NCBI RefSeq assembly: GCF_040676675.1 | Contig: NZ_JBFAPK010000036.1 | Span: forward strand, 28,510 to 92,509 | Length of the DNA: 64,000 nucleotides | Reading direction: 5' to 3' | DNA from: JBFAPK01 sp040676675 | GTDB taxonomy: Bacteria > Actinomycetota > Actinomycetes > Mycobacteriales > Micromonosporaceae | Position numbers and translations under genes: made by a program | In this document: positions 8,397-16,821 of the stretch, one piece after another | Position numbering within the stretch: the first letter of the stretch is position 1 | Layout of the letters: every line of letters starts with the position of its first letter | The notes under the pieces: generated by a model | The model's input: only the letters and a program-made list of their open reading frames with translations | The model's database searches: none | Told to the model about the DNA's origin: nothing

Positions 8397-8426
8397 GCGC
8401 CCACGCTATATCGACGGGCACGGGTA

Positions 8427-8474
8427 CGCGTCTGACCGTGGTATGACGCGCTCTTCCTGCCCCGGTCAGACGCG
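8427..8474. promoter_or_regulatory. Perfect 12-bp inverted repeat between divergent operons
   Basis: CGCGTCTGACCG at 8427-8438 and its exact reverse complement at 8463-8474 flank a 24-bp spacer. The arm-to-arm centre distance is 36 bp. The repeat lies in the 109-bp gap between the kinase/regulator operon and the ABC exporter. A pair of binding sites for the response regulator is the simplest explanation; a cruciform or an RNA hairpin in the exporter leader is possible. Confidence 0.6.
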
Positions 8475-8505
8475 CGGGAGCACCCGCCCCCGGCATCGTC
8501 TTCCC

Positions 8506-9426
8506 ATGATTGTCGTGAGGGAGCTGACCAAACGGTACGGGCCGACGCTCGCGCTCGACCGGCTGTCGTTCGAGGTCCGGCCGGGAGCCGTGACGGGGTT
8601 TCTCGGTCCGAACGGGGCGGGCAAGTCCACCGCCCTCCGCGTCATCCTGGGCCTGCACCACCCGACCTCCGGCGAGGCGCTGGTCGGCGGTCGCCGGTAC
8701 GACCGGATCCGCCGCCCGATGCGCGAGGTGGGCGCGGTGCTCGACGCCGACGCCGCGCATCCGGGTCGTACGGCCTTCCACCACCTCGCCTGCCTGGCCC
8801 GCGCCAACGGCATCGGCGCGGCCCGGGTGACGGCGGTGCTGGAGCGGGTCGGCCTGGCGGGCGTGGCGCACCGGCGGGTGGGCGGGTTCTCGCTCGGCAT
8901 GCGGCAACGCCTCGGCATCGCCGGTGCGCTGATCGGCGACCCGGCCGTGGTCCTGCTCGACGAGCCGGTCAACGGGCTGGACGCCACCGGCATCCGGTGG
9001 ATCCGCTCGACCCTCCGGTCGCTGGCCGCGGAGGGCCGCACCGTGCTGCTCTCCAGCCATCTGATGAGCGAGATGGCGCTCACCGTCGACCACGTACTGA
9101 TCATCGGCCGGGGCCGGCTGATCGGGGAGACCTCGGTGGCGCGGATGCGCGACCGGTTCGCCCGGGACGTGCTCGTACGGTCGCCACGCGCGGACGAGCT
9201 CGCCCGCGTCCTCACCGGCCTCGGCGCGGCCGTCACGACCACCGGGGACGGCGCGCTCGTCGCGGTCGGCGTGGACGCGCCCACCATCGGCGACGCCGCC
9301 GCGGCGGCGTCGATCCCCGTCCACGGGCTGACGCCGCGCAGCGCCACGCTCGAGGACGTGTACCTGGAGATGACCAGCGGGGCGGTCGAGTACCGGGCCG
9401 CCGCGGAGAGGACGGCCCGGCCATGA
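8506..9426 (+). CDS. ABC transporter ATP-binding protein
   Basis: The 306-residue ATPase has Walker A GPNGAGKST at residues 34-42, signature region GFSLGMRQRLGIAGALIG, Walker B AVVLLDEP followed by the D-loop NGLDATG, and the switch His in LLSSHLMSE. The C-terminal extension after residue 215 is typical of ABC-2 drug or lantibiotic exporters. ATG 8506 begins the conserved MIVVRELTKRYG. Its stop overlaps the permease start (ATGA), so the two genes form one unit. Export of a toxic compound or peptide is likely; the substrate is unknown. Confidence 0.92.
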   Translation: MIVVRELTKRYGPTLALDRLSFEVRPGAVTGFLGPNGAGKSTALRVILGLHHPTSGEALVGGRRYDRIRRPMREVGAVLDADAAHPGRTAFHHLACLARANGIGAARVTAVLERVGLAGVAHRRVGGFSLGMRQRLGIAGALIGDPAVVLLDEPVNGLDATGIRWIRSTLRSLAAEGRTVLLSSHLMSEMALTVDHVLIIGRGRLIGETSVARMRDRFARDVLVRSPRADELARVLTGLGAAVTTTGDGALVAVGVDAPTIGDAAAAASIPVHGLTPRSATLEDVYLEMTSGAVEYRAAAERTARP

Positions 9427-10292
9427 CCACACCGCGGAACCGCCCGGCCACGGCGGCGGAGACCGGCAGCACGGCGGAGACCGGCGACACGGCCACCCCG
9501 GAGGTGCCGCGCTTGCGGGTGTTCCGGGACGCGGTGGCCGCCGAGTGGATGAAGCTGCGGACCCTGCGGTCGACGTACGCGTTCGTCGCCGGCGGCGCGG
9601 CGGCGACCCTGCTCGGGATGCTCATCCTGTTCCTGCTGGTCCGCGCCTTCGACCAGGCGACCACGGCCGAGCAGGCGAACTACGAGACGGCCGACCCGAC
9701 CGTGGTGGTCATGCCGTTCGTGGAGTTCTTCCTCGGGTCGATCGGCGCCATGCTGGTCACGAGCGAGTTCACCACGGGCGCCATCGGCCCGGGGCTGCTG
9801 GCCGTACCGCAGCGCCGGCTGCTGCTCGGCGCCAAGGCCACGGTCGCCGGCGCGGTGGGCCTGTGCGGCGGGTTGTTGTTCGCGCTGCTCTCCTTCGCCG
9901 GGGCGCGCCTGTTGCTCGGCGACCGCCCGGCGCCGCTGAGCCCCTGGCAGAGCTGGACGGACGCGATGCCGACCGTCCTCTGCGCGGCGCTCGTCGTGGC
10001 GGTCACCGGCACCGTGGCGCTGGGGCTGGGCGCCGTGCTGCGCTCGACCGCCTCGACGCTGCTGACCCTGGGCGGCCTCGTCCTGGTGGCGCCGGTCTTC
10101 GCGCACTTCCTGCCGACGGCGTGGCAGCTGCGTTTCGGTTCGGTCCTGCTGCCGAACCTGACGCCGCAGCTGGCCGGCTCCGACCACCCGTACCTGCTCA
10201 CGCGGGGCGGCGCGGTCGCCGTGGCGGTCGCGTACGTGGTCGTGGCGCTCGGCGCGGGGGCGCTCAGCTTCGACCGCCGCGACGCCTCCTGA
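9423..10292 (+). CDS. ABC-2 type permease
   Basis: This is a 289-residue membrane protein. After a 35-residue hydrophilic head comes the amphipathic AVAAEWMKLRTLRSTYAF element, typical of ABC-2 permeases such as BcrB, then about six hydrophobic segments. LVTSEFTTGAIGPGLLAVPQ is the conserved 'E-T/S-G' region after the second helix. It forms the membrane half of the exporter with the preceding ATPase. Start ATG 9423 overlaps the ATPase stop by 4 bp. Confidence 0.88.
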   Translation: MTTPRNRPATAAETGSTAETGDTATPEVPRLRVFRDAVAAEWMKLRTLRSTYAFVAGGAAATLLGMLILFLLVRAFDQATTAEQANYETADPTVVVMPFVEFFLGSIGAMLVTSEFTTGAIGPGLLAVPQRRLLLGAKATVAGAVGLCGGLLFALLSFAGARLLLGDRPAPLSPWQSWTDAMPTVLCAALVVAVTGTVALGLGAVLRSTASTLLTLGGLVLVAPVFAHFLPTAWQLRFGSVLLPNLTPQLAGSDHPYLLTRGGAVAVAVAYVVVALGAGALSFDRRDAS

Positions 10293-10319
10293 CCCGGCGC
10301 CTCCCTACCCGGCGGTTTC

Positions 10320-10337
10320 TGACCCGGCGCCGGGTCA
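10320..10337. terminator. 18-bp perfect palindrome between convergent genes
   Basis: TGACCCGGCGCCGGGTCA is a perfect palindrome 28 bp after the permease stop, and it contains the stop codon of the convergent secreted-protein gene. A partial direct copy, TGACCCGGCGCC, occurs 30 bp upstream. There is no T tract, so the terminator role is tentative. Confidence 0.35.
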
Positions 10338-11261
10338 GGCGCGTGGCGTGATTGTGTACGGGTGGAGGTCGGCGGCGACCGAGGCGGTACCGAAGTAGTT
10401 GTATCCGATCTGGTAGACGAATCCCTGCTCGCCGACGGCCGCGTCGTCCGTGAACGTGATTCTCAAGGTCGCCGTGTACGCGTCCCCGGGCTGGAGGCTC
10501 GGGTAGCCGACGGCGTAGAACCAGTAGTAGCCGTTGGACGGCCCGGCCACCCGGGTCCACTGCGCGCCGTCGAGCCGCTCGACGACGACCTCGGAGGCGT
10601 CGCTGGCGCGGAACATGGCCAGGGCCGGCCGCAAAAGCGGGTACGGCAGCGGCGTGGTGTTGGTGAGCGTCGCCGTGACGACGGCCGGGGTCCCCACCGG
10701 AAGCCGCTCCGGCCATCCGGCCAGCTCGGCCCGGGGCTCCACCATCGTCATCCGGTCCGGCTCGGGGTCGGTCGCGAACACCGCGCCGGTGGAGCTGTCC
10801 AGCGCCTCGGCGTCGACGAGCGCCGTCACCTCGTCGACGTGCGGGGCGGTGCTGGTCGGCCTGGTGGCAACCCGCAGGCGGATCGTCGTGGTCTCGTCGG
10901 CGCGCACCGTGAGCAGGTCCGGCGTGGTGGCGACGAGGGTGTCACCCCGGGTCTCGTAACTCATCTGGCGCTGCTGGACACCGAACTCGTAGGTCAGGAC
11001 CAGCGTGGCGGCGAGCGGTCGCGTGGCGCTGCCGGCCACCGGCGTGACGGTCAACCGCAGCCTCGCGAGGTGGTCGGTGCCGCCGGTGTTCACGACCCGT
11101 ACCGGAACGTCGATCGGGTTCTGGCCGGCGCCGACGACGGCCGGCGCGGTGGTGTCGACGGACGGGCCGGCGGTGGCCGCACCGGCCGGGTCGGCTGGCA
11201 GCGCGACGGCGCTGGTCAGCAGCAGAGCCGCTGTCGCGGCGCGCGAAAGCGAGAAACGCAT
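10335..11261 (-). CDS. Secreted protein, function unknown
   Basis: The start MRFSLSRAATAALLLTSAVA (11261) gives 308 residues with a clear Sec signal peptide, probably cleaved after AGAATA near residue 30. The mature part consists of beta-rich repeats that look like immunoglobulin-like folds, for example DVPVRVVNTGGTDHLARLRL and VVTATLTNTTPLPYPLLRPA. The C-terminus ends without an anchor. I recognise no enzyme motif. An extracellular structural or adhesive role is possible. The frame extends upstream to 11351, but the signal peptide fixes the start. Confidence 0.7.
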   Translation of the reverse strand: MRFSLSRAATAALLLTSAVALPADPAGAATAGPSVDTTAPAVVGAGQNPIDVPVRVVNTGGTDHLARLRLTVTPVAGSATRPLAATLVLTYEFGVQQRQMSYETRGDTLVATTPDLLTVRADETTTIRLRVATRPTSTAPHVDEVTALVDAEALDSSTGAVFATDPEPDRMTMVEPRAELAGWPERLPVGTPAVVTATLTNTTPLPYPLLRPALAMFRASDASEVVVERLDGAQWTRVAGPSNGYYWFYAVGYPSLQPGDAYTATLRITFTDDAAVGEQGFVYQIGYNYFGTASVAADLHPYTITPRA

Positions 11262-11442
11262 GTCGGTGAACCCCCGTGACAGTAGGTGCGCTACGGGGGG
11301 AGCGTATCGACGCCGGTCGCGGTCCACTACCTCTTGTCGCGTCTCCGTCACCGGCTCGGGGCGCGGGCGGCTCAGGCGGAGGCGTCCTCGTCCCGGGCCG
11401 GCGCCGGACTCGCTCCGCCTCCGCTCAGTGGTGACGGCGGGC

Positions 11443-12162
11443 TCAATGGTGGTACCGGTGCCGCCGGTGGTGGCGGCCGAGAGGCGGGACGGGCATCGGA
11501 GGCGGGGCAGGCATCGGGGGCGGGGCCGGTCGGGGCGGAAACGCGACCGGCGGAGGGTAGGGCACGCGCTGGCCGGGCGGCGGCGGATACGGGGCGCCGT
11601 ACCCGGGCGGCGGGTAGGGCACGCGGTACCCGGGTGGTGGCGAAGGATGAGGAGCGAGCCGGGGGCGCCGCTCCTGGCGGGCCAGCCGGGCGTCCCGGAA
11701 GTACCGGGAGGAGGCCGGCAGGGCGAGCAGGACGACGGACCCGATCGTGAGCAGCAACGACGCGCCGGCCAGCGCCCGGGTCACGCCCGCGTACCAGGGG
11801 ACGGGGTCGTAGACGCCGACCGTGAGCAGCGCGACGTCGAAACAGCCGGCGAGCCCGCCGACGACCCAGGTCAGCACCCGGGCCGGGTTCAGCCCCCGCC
11901 CGTCGAGCACGGCCAGCAGCAGGCAGACGGCGCCGAACACGATCGCCAGCAGCGCGAACACGACCAGGCCGAACGCGGCCAGCGCGCCCGCCGCGCCGTC
12001 GCCGGCCCGTTCGCTGTGGTACTGGCCGAACTCGGGCACGGCGAAGAACGCGCTGATCGCGGTGACCAGGGCGAGCGCGGCCACCCCGGCGAAGAGGTAG
12101 CTCGCCGCGAAGACGGTACCGGGGGCCGCCGGTGACGGCGGGGTGCTGGTGGTGGTGCTCAT
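11443..12162 (-). CDS. Membrane protein with Pro-rich tail
   Basis: The protein has 239 residues. Four hydrophobic segments lie within residues 18-150 and are followed by a cytoplasmic tail rich in PPPGY and PYPPP repeats that ends in HHRRHRYHH. This layout is common among small actinobacterial membrane proteins of unknown function. It starts 3 bp downstream of the stop of the large surface protein at 12166-14382, so the two are almost certainly co-transcribed, which suggests a shared envelope role. Confidence 0.7.
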   Translation of the reverse strand: MSTTTSTPPSPAAPGTVFAASYLFAGVAALALVTAISAFFAVPEFGQYHSERAGDGAAGALAAFGLVVFALLAIVFGAVCLLLAVLDGRGLNPARVLTWVVGGLAGCFDVALLTVGVYDPVPWYAGVTRALAGASLLLTIGSVVLLALPASSRYFRDARLARQERRPRLAPHPSPPPGYRVPYPPPGYGAPYPPPPGQRVPYPPPVAFPPRPAPPPMPAPPPMPVPPLGRHHRRHRYHH

Positions 12163-12165
12163 CGG

Positions 12166-14382
12166 TCAGGCCCCGCTCGACGTGGTCCGCGCCCGGCGCC
12201 GGCGCAGCAGCAGGCCGCCGGCGAGCAGCCAGGCGACGAGGGGCAGCGGCGCGAGCGCGTAGAACAGGGGGTTCGAGGTCGCCGGCGCGGGCCGGGCGAA
12301 CGCCTCGGCGATGGGCTTGGCGGTGGTGAGGCCGCCCAGCCAGACCTCCCGCCCCTGGCCGACGGGACCGTGCAGCGAGTCGCCGACGGAGGCGGCCAGC
12401 GCGGGGTGTTGCCGGGCGAACGCGTCGGCGTCGACCCGGTCACGGTCGACGCGGCTGAAGTCCACCCCGCCGTAGACGAAGGTCTGGGTGTAGACGGTGT
12501 TGCCCCTGCGGGTGGTGTGCGGGACCTTGAACTCGCCGTTCTTGTACGACTGGACGTACCGGTCGAAGACGTCGCGCGGGTTCCACGGCTCGCGGGACTG
12601 CCAGCGGCTGATGTCGCCCTTGCCGATCAGGTCGGAGTAGGCGGTGCGCTTGGTGGCGCTGCGCTGGCGGAACCACTCGGCGGCAACCCGGCTCGCGTAG
12701 ACCCGGCGCAGGTCGGCGTACTCGGGGGCGTGGTTCACCGCGTCCTGGACCTGCGGCAGGATCGTCGTGCGGTACAGGGACTCGTTCTGCCGGGTGATGG
12801 CCTCGTCCTGGTGGCTGCACCCGCCGATGCCGCCGACGCCCCGGGCCTTGATGACGTCGGACTCCATCTTCACCTGGAGCGGTGCGTCGAGGATGTACAG
12901 CTCGTTGCCGTTCTCGCGGACGGTGGCGGTACCGGGCACGATCCACTGCCGCATGGTCATGCACTTGGTGGGGCCTTGCAACGCGTCCCAGTACTTCCGA
13001 CCGCCGGGCGTGTTCGGGTGGATGAACTTCGCGACCGACTTCTTGAGCGTCAGGTCGGCCTCCAGCAGCACGCGCCCGGCGTCGGTCCGGCCGAACGCGG
13101 CGTCGATGATCCGGTCGGGCTCGTCGGGGTTGAGGTTCACCGTGAACGCGGACGGCGGCAGCTCCAGCCAGACGAAGAACGCGTCCGAGGCGAGCCGCGC
13201 CGCCCGCCGGCCGCCGAAGGAGCGCTGGTCGGCGGCGGTCAGTTGATCGGCCTTGAAGGCGTACTGCACGCCGGAGCCGTTGTGGTAGGTGTCGGCGACG
13301 TAGCGCAGCTCCAGGGTGGAGAAGTCGACGCCGCCCAGGTCCTGGGCCAGCTCGGGGTGGCCGGACTCGGCGGCGAGCTGCTGGTTGACCCGCGCCAGCT
13401 CCTCCGCCTCCGCCGGGGTGTCCGGGGAATCGGCGAACTCGTCGAGCGCCGCGCCCTGGGTGCCGCGCTGGTCCGGCGCGCGTAGCACGTCGGCGGCGTT
13501 GCCCGCCGGTCCGGGTTGCGGATCGCCGCCGGACGGACCACCGGTACCGGCGCCGCCGGCCTCGCCGTCGTCGCCCGGGTTGACGAGGTTCTTCAGCGCG
13601 GGCACCACGAGGTGCGACAGGCCGGCGTCGCGCAGCTTCGTCTTGGCGGTCTCGCTCGGTTCGACGGCGAAGAGGTACACCAGCGTACGGGGGTTGGGCT
13701 TGCCCTTTTCGAGTGCCACGAACTGCTTGTCCCGCGCCAGTTCGCCGTCGTCGACGCCCTTGCCCGACTTGATCTCGTAGAAGAGGCCGAGCTCCTCGTT
13801 GGCCAGGTCGTAGTAGCGGTTGACCTCCGGGACGTGCACCTCGGAGCGCCAGCCGTGGTTGGCGCCGAGCCGCAGCCGCTTGGCGACGTGCAGCACGTAC
13901 GCCTTGCCCTGGTTGTCGTTGCCCTGCGCGGGAATGTAGGTCCGCAGCCAGCTCCGCCACGGCAGCGGCCGGCTGGTCTGCTTGCCCGCCGCCTGCTCGG
14001 CGGCCTTGCGCTGCTTGTACTCCAGCCACCGCTTCTGGCAGTGCTCCCAGGTGCCCGCCTTCTCGGCCTCCGGGCTCAGCGCCGCGAGCTGCGCCGCCAC
14101 GTCGTCGGGTGGCGGCTCGTCGGTGTGGGATCGCAGCGCCTCGGCCGGGTTCTGGTAGTCGTAGCGCTGGCGCGGCCCGGGGTCGGCCGGGTTGCTGCCG
14201 CCCGGCAGGGTGTCCGGGTCCGGCGCCGGCCCCCTGACGTCGGGCAGCGGGATCGGCTGCGGCGCCGCCGGGGCCGGGCTCGGCCAGCCGATCGCACCAA
14301 CCGGTACCGCCAGCGACAGCACGGCCAAGAGCGCGAGCACCGGACGAAGCCTCTTCACCACCCGACTCCCCTCATCGGACAC
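12166..14382 (-). CDS. Secreted, membrane-anchored protein with nuclease-like D/ExK motif
   Basis: The 738-residue protein has an N-terminal signal sequence (RLRPVLALLAVLSLAVPVGA), a Pro-rich linker, and a C-terminal transmembrane helix followed by RRRRARTT, so it should face outward on the membrane. Residues 110-260 include EVHVPEVNRYYDLANEELGL and FYEIKSGKGVDDGELARDKQ. The spacing Asp192...Glu203-x-Lys205 matches a PD-(D/E)XK nuclease core as found in Tox-REase domains. Residues 340-700 form an unrecognised domain containing RVLLEADLTLKKSVAKFIHP, which I have seen in other actinobacterial surface proteins. Nuclease activity is inferred from the motif alone. The start could also be a GTG a few codons downstream. 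Confidence 0.7.
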   Translation of the reverse strand: MSDEGSRVVKRLRPVLALLAVLSLAVPVGAIGWPSPAPAAPQPIPLPDVRGPAPDPDTLPGGSNPADPGPRQRYDYQNPAEALRSHTDEPPPDDVAAQLAALSPEAEKAGTWEHCQKRWLEYKQRKAAEQAAGKQTSRPLPWRSWLRTYIPAQGNDNQGKAYVLHVAKRLRLGANHGWRSEVHVPEVNRYYDLANEELGLFYEIKSGKGVDDGELARDKQFVALEKGKPNPRTLVYLFAVEPSETAKTKLRDAGLSHLVVPALKNLVNPGDDGEAGGAGTGGPSGGDPQPGPAGNAADVLRAPDQRGTQGAALDEFADSPDTPAEAEELARVNQQLAAESGHPELAQDLGGVDFSTLELRYVADTYHNGSGVQYAFKADQLTAADQRSFGGRRAARLASDAFFVWLELPPSAFTVNLNPDEPDRIIDAAFGRTDAGRVLLEADLTLKKSVAKFIHPNTPGGRKYWDALQGPTKCMTMRQWIVPGTATVRENGNELYILDAPLQVKMESDVIKARGVGGIGGCSHQDEAITRQNESLYRTTILPQVQDAVNHAPEYADLRRVYASRVAAEWFRQRSATKRTAYSDLIGKGDISRWQSREPWNPRDVFDRYVQSYKNGEFKVPHTTRRGNTVYTQTFVYGGVDFSRVDRDRVDADAFARQHPALAASVGDSLHGPVGQGREVWLGGLTTAKPIAEAFARPAPATSNPLFYALAPLPLVAWLLAGGLLLRRRRARTTSSGA

Positions 14383-14427
14383 CGCCGTAGGGTCAATGTA
14401 TCGGCCCGGGCAAATGCGAGAGCGGCC

Positions 14428-15288
14428 TCACGCCAGCCGCTCGGCCAGCCCGCGCAGCAGGCCGGGCTCCCGCCGCGCGAGTACGCCCTTGAGCAGTACG
14501 AACGGCACGACCGTCCGCCCGTTCGGCACCGGCTGCTCCAGGAACGGCCGGCCGACGAACATGTTCTCCGGATCCGGCTCGCCGGGGTGGTAGCGCCAGC
14601 GCGCGGACAGCACCGGCCGGAAGACCTCGCCGAGGTACCAGGACGCGCCCTCGGCGAACTCCGCCCGCGCCGCCAACTCCTCGGGAGCCGGCACGAGCCG
14701 GAGCAGCACCTCCTCCAGTTCGTCCAGCGAGGCCACGGAGAAGTCCCAGCGTTCCGGCCGCGGGGCGTACTCGGTCAGCCAGGCCGCGAAGCCAGCCTTC
14801 CGTTCGGCCAGCCAGGCGTCGAGCTCGGCCGGCGGCTCCGCCGCCGGCTCCGGGTCCAGTCCGGGGGTCGGCTCCTTGCGGGGCCGCCAGCCGGGATCCG
14901 TGGCCCGCCGCCGCGTCACCGCCAGTTCCAGCGCCCGGTACGCCCGCCCGAACTCGTCGCCGTCGCGATTCGCCAGCGCCCGCTCGACGAGGTCGGCCGG
15001 GCAGATCGGCGGCAGGTCCAGCTCCGGATCGGGGAGGACGAGGGGCAGCCCACGCGACGTCTCCCAGCCCCAGCGTCCGCCGGCCGTCGTCAGCAGCGCC
15101 TCGCCGAGGTAGCCGGAGACCCGCTGGCGGAAGTCGGGGGTCGGTACGGCGCGGGCCAGCACCTCCGCCTCCAGCCGGGCCAGGGAGTCCGGTGAGTAGT
15201 CCCACTCCCGCCCCTGCGGAAGTTCGAGGTCCAGCAGCCCGGCGATCCGGGGCTGCATGCTCTCCAGCCACTCTTCCAGCGGCTCCAT
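14428..15288 (-). CDS. Hypothetical protein with an internal duplication
   Basis: The 286-residue soluble protein contains two similar halves. The first has DYSPDSLARLEAEVLARAVP and then GYLGEALLTTAGGRWGWETS. The second has DFSVASLDELEEVLLRLVPA and then WYLGEVFRPVLSARWRYHPG. The repeated pattern is D-(Y/F)-S...SL..LE...L.R.VP and YLGE....GRW. No family name is known to me. It lies between the MFS exporter and the surface nuclease-like protein on the same strand, with gaps of 45-70 bp. Confidence 0.7.
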   Translation of the reverse strand: MEPLEEWLESMQPRIAGLLDLELPQGREWDYSPDSLARLEAEVLARAVPTPDFRQRVSGYLGEALLTTAGGRWGWETSRGLPLVLPDPELDLPPICPADLVERALANRDGDEFGRAYRALELAVTRRRATDPGWRPRKEPTPGLDPEPAAEPPAELDAWLAERKAGFAAWLTEYAPRPERWDFSVASLDELEEVLLRLVPAPEELAARAEFAEGASWYLGEVFRPVLSARWRYHPGEPDPENMFVGRPFLEQPVPNGRTVVPFVLLKGVLARREPGLLRGLAERLA

Positions 15289-15359
15289 GGTTTCCTCCCG
15301 GCCCGCGCGGTATCGGACGACGTCGACCTTTGCGGATTGTCGCAGAAGGGAGGGCGGAC

Positions 15360-16541
15360 TCAGGCGAACCGGCGCCGGGCGGCGATCGCGAGCGCCAGGA
15401 GGACGAGCCCGGCGGTCGGCGCCAGCGCGAAGGCGGCGGCGGCGCCCAGGCCGTCGGCGGCGCGGCCGGCGAGGGACGCCGCGAGTGCCGAGCCGGCCGC
15501 GCTGGCGGAGTTGTTCCAGGTGAACGCCGCGGTGAGGACCGTCCTGCGCACGGACCGCTCGGTGAGGACGTTCAGCAGGACGAGCGTGGGCGGTACCGCC
15601 GCCTCCGTCGCCACCATGGCCGCGCCGAGCCAGGTCGCGGACGGTGCGAGGGGAAGCAGCAGCGCCGTACCGGTCAGGTACGCGGTGGCGACGACGAGTT
15701 GACGATGCGCCGGGGCGCGGCGCCGACGCCGCCCGTAGAGCCAGCCGGAGAGCAGCCCGCCGAGGCTGGCGGCGGCGGTGATCGGCGCGGCCGCCTCGGG
15801 CAGGCCGTGTCCGACGGCGAAGGCGCTCACCGAGACGCCCATCGTGCCGAAGTAGAGCCCGATGGCCAGGTTGAGCGTGGCGAGCAGGAGGAAGTCCGGT
15901 CGCAGCAGCGTACGTCCGACCTGGGCGCCGTCGGTGTGCCCATTGGCGGGCCGGGGCGCGGTACGGCCCTGGGCGGCCAGCGCGGCTCCGCCGCCCAGGA
16001 TCAGCGCCGCGGCGATGGCACTGGACAGGGCCGCCCGGTCGACCGCGCCCAGCGCGCTGACCAGGACGGGCCCCAGCAGGAAGGCGGTGGCGTTGGCCAA
16101 CGACTCCAGGGAGAACGCGGCGGGCAGTTCACCGGTCCGCTCGCGCAGCAGGTGGACCCAGCGGGCCGCGGAGAGGGCGCCGAGTTGGGGAAGCGCCGCA
16201 CCCGCGCAGGTGGCGGCGGCGACCAGCGCGGCCGACGAGGTGGCGGCCAGGACACCGACGATGGCGGTGCCGTGGGCGAGCAGGGAGAACGGCAGGACGC
16301 GGGGCTGGCCGAACCGGTCGACCAGCCGCGCCAGGTACGGGCCGACCAGGGCCTCGGCGAGGGCGAACCCGGCGGTGGCGAGGCCCGCCGTGCCGTACGA
16401 GGCGGTGCGGGCGTGTACCAGCCAGAGCAGGCCGAGGCCGGTCATCGCGATGCCGACGCGGCCCACGGCGGCGGCGAGGAAGAAGGCGGCGGCACCGGGG
16501 GTGCGCAGCAACGGACGGTAGCCGGATGCGGCAGACGACAT
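15360..16541 (-). CDS. MFS transporter
   Basis: This encodes 393 residues with about twelve hydrophobic segments and a 6+6 organisation. The loop between helices 2 and 3 has the MFS motif as GPYLARLVDRFGQPRVLPFS. A charged central loop (RTAPRPANGHTDGAQVGR) follows helix 6. ATG 16541 gives a start directly before the first helix; the frame is open further upstream into Arg-rich non-coding sequence. Export of a small molecule is the likely role. Nothing nearby shows the substrate. Confidence 0.85.
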   Translation of the reverse strand: MSSAASGYRPLLRTPGAAAFFLAAAVGRVGIAMTGLGLLWLVHARTASYGTAGLATAGFALAEALVGPYLARLVDRFGQPRVLPFSLLAHGTAIVGVLAATSSAALVAAATCAGAALPQLGALSAARWVHLLRERTGELPAAFSLESLANATAFLLGPVLVSALGAVDRAALSSAIAAALILGGGAALAAQGRTAPRPANGHTDGAQVGRTLLRPDFLLLATLNLAIGLYFGTMGVSVSAFAVGHGLPEAAAPITAAASLGGLLSGWLYGRRRRRAPAHRQLVVATAYLTGTALLLPLAPSATWLGAAMVATEAAVPPTLVLLNVLTERSVRRTVLTAAFTWNNSASAAGSALAASLAGRAADGLGAAAAFALAPTAGLVLLALAIAARRRFA

Positions 16542-16821
16542 GAGCGGTCCTTCGTCGCCGGTCAGGGCGGGCCACCCCGGGTCGCCGGCGCCGGACGCCC
16601 CGCGAGGGGTGTCGAGGAAATCAGGGGGGCGACCCGTGGCCCGCCAGGGACTCCAGCCGCGGCAGGACGGGACGCGCGCCCTCGCCGCCACCCCGGTCAC
16701 CAGGCGGAGAAGAGTTGGGTCCGGGCCGAGGCGGGACCGAACGACTGGGAGGACGATAACAGCACGGAACGGGGTCCGCGCGGACACGGCGGACGCGGTG
16801 GAGGCGGTGCCCGCGGTCCGG

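Noticed and set aside
6487..9432. A 981-codon minus-strand open frame spanning the two-component genes and the ABC ATPase
   Set aside because: Only its 6487-7200 part is a real response regulator. The rest is an Arg/Gly/Pro-rich shadow of the kinase and of the plus-strand ATPase.
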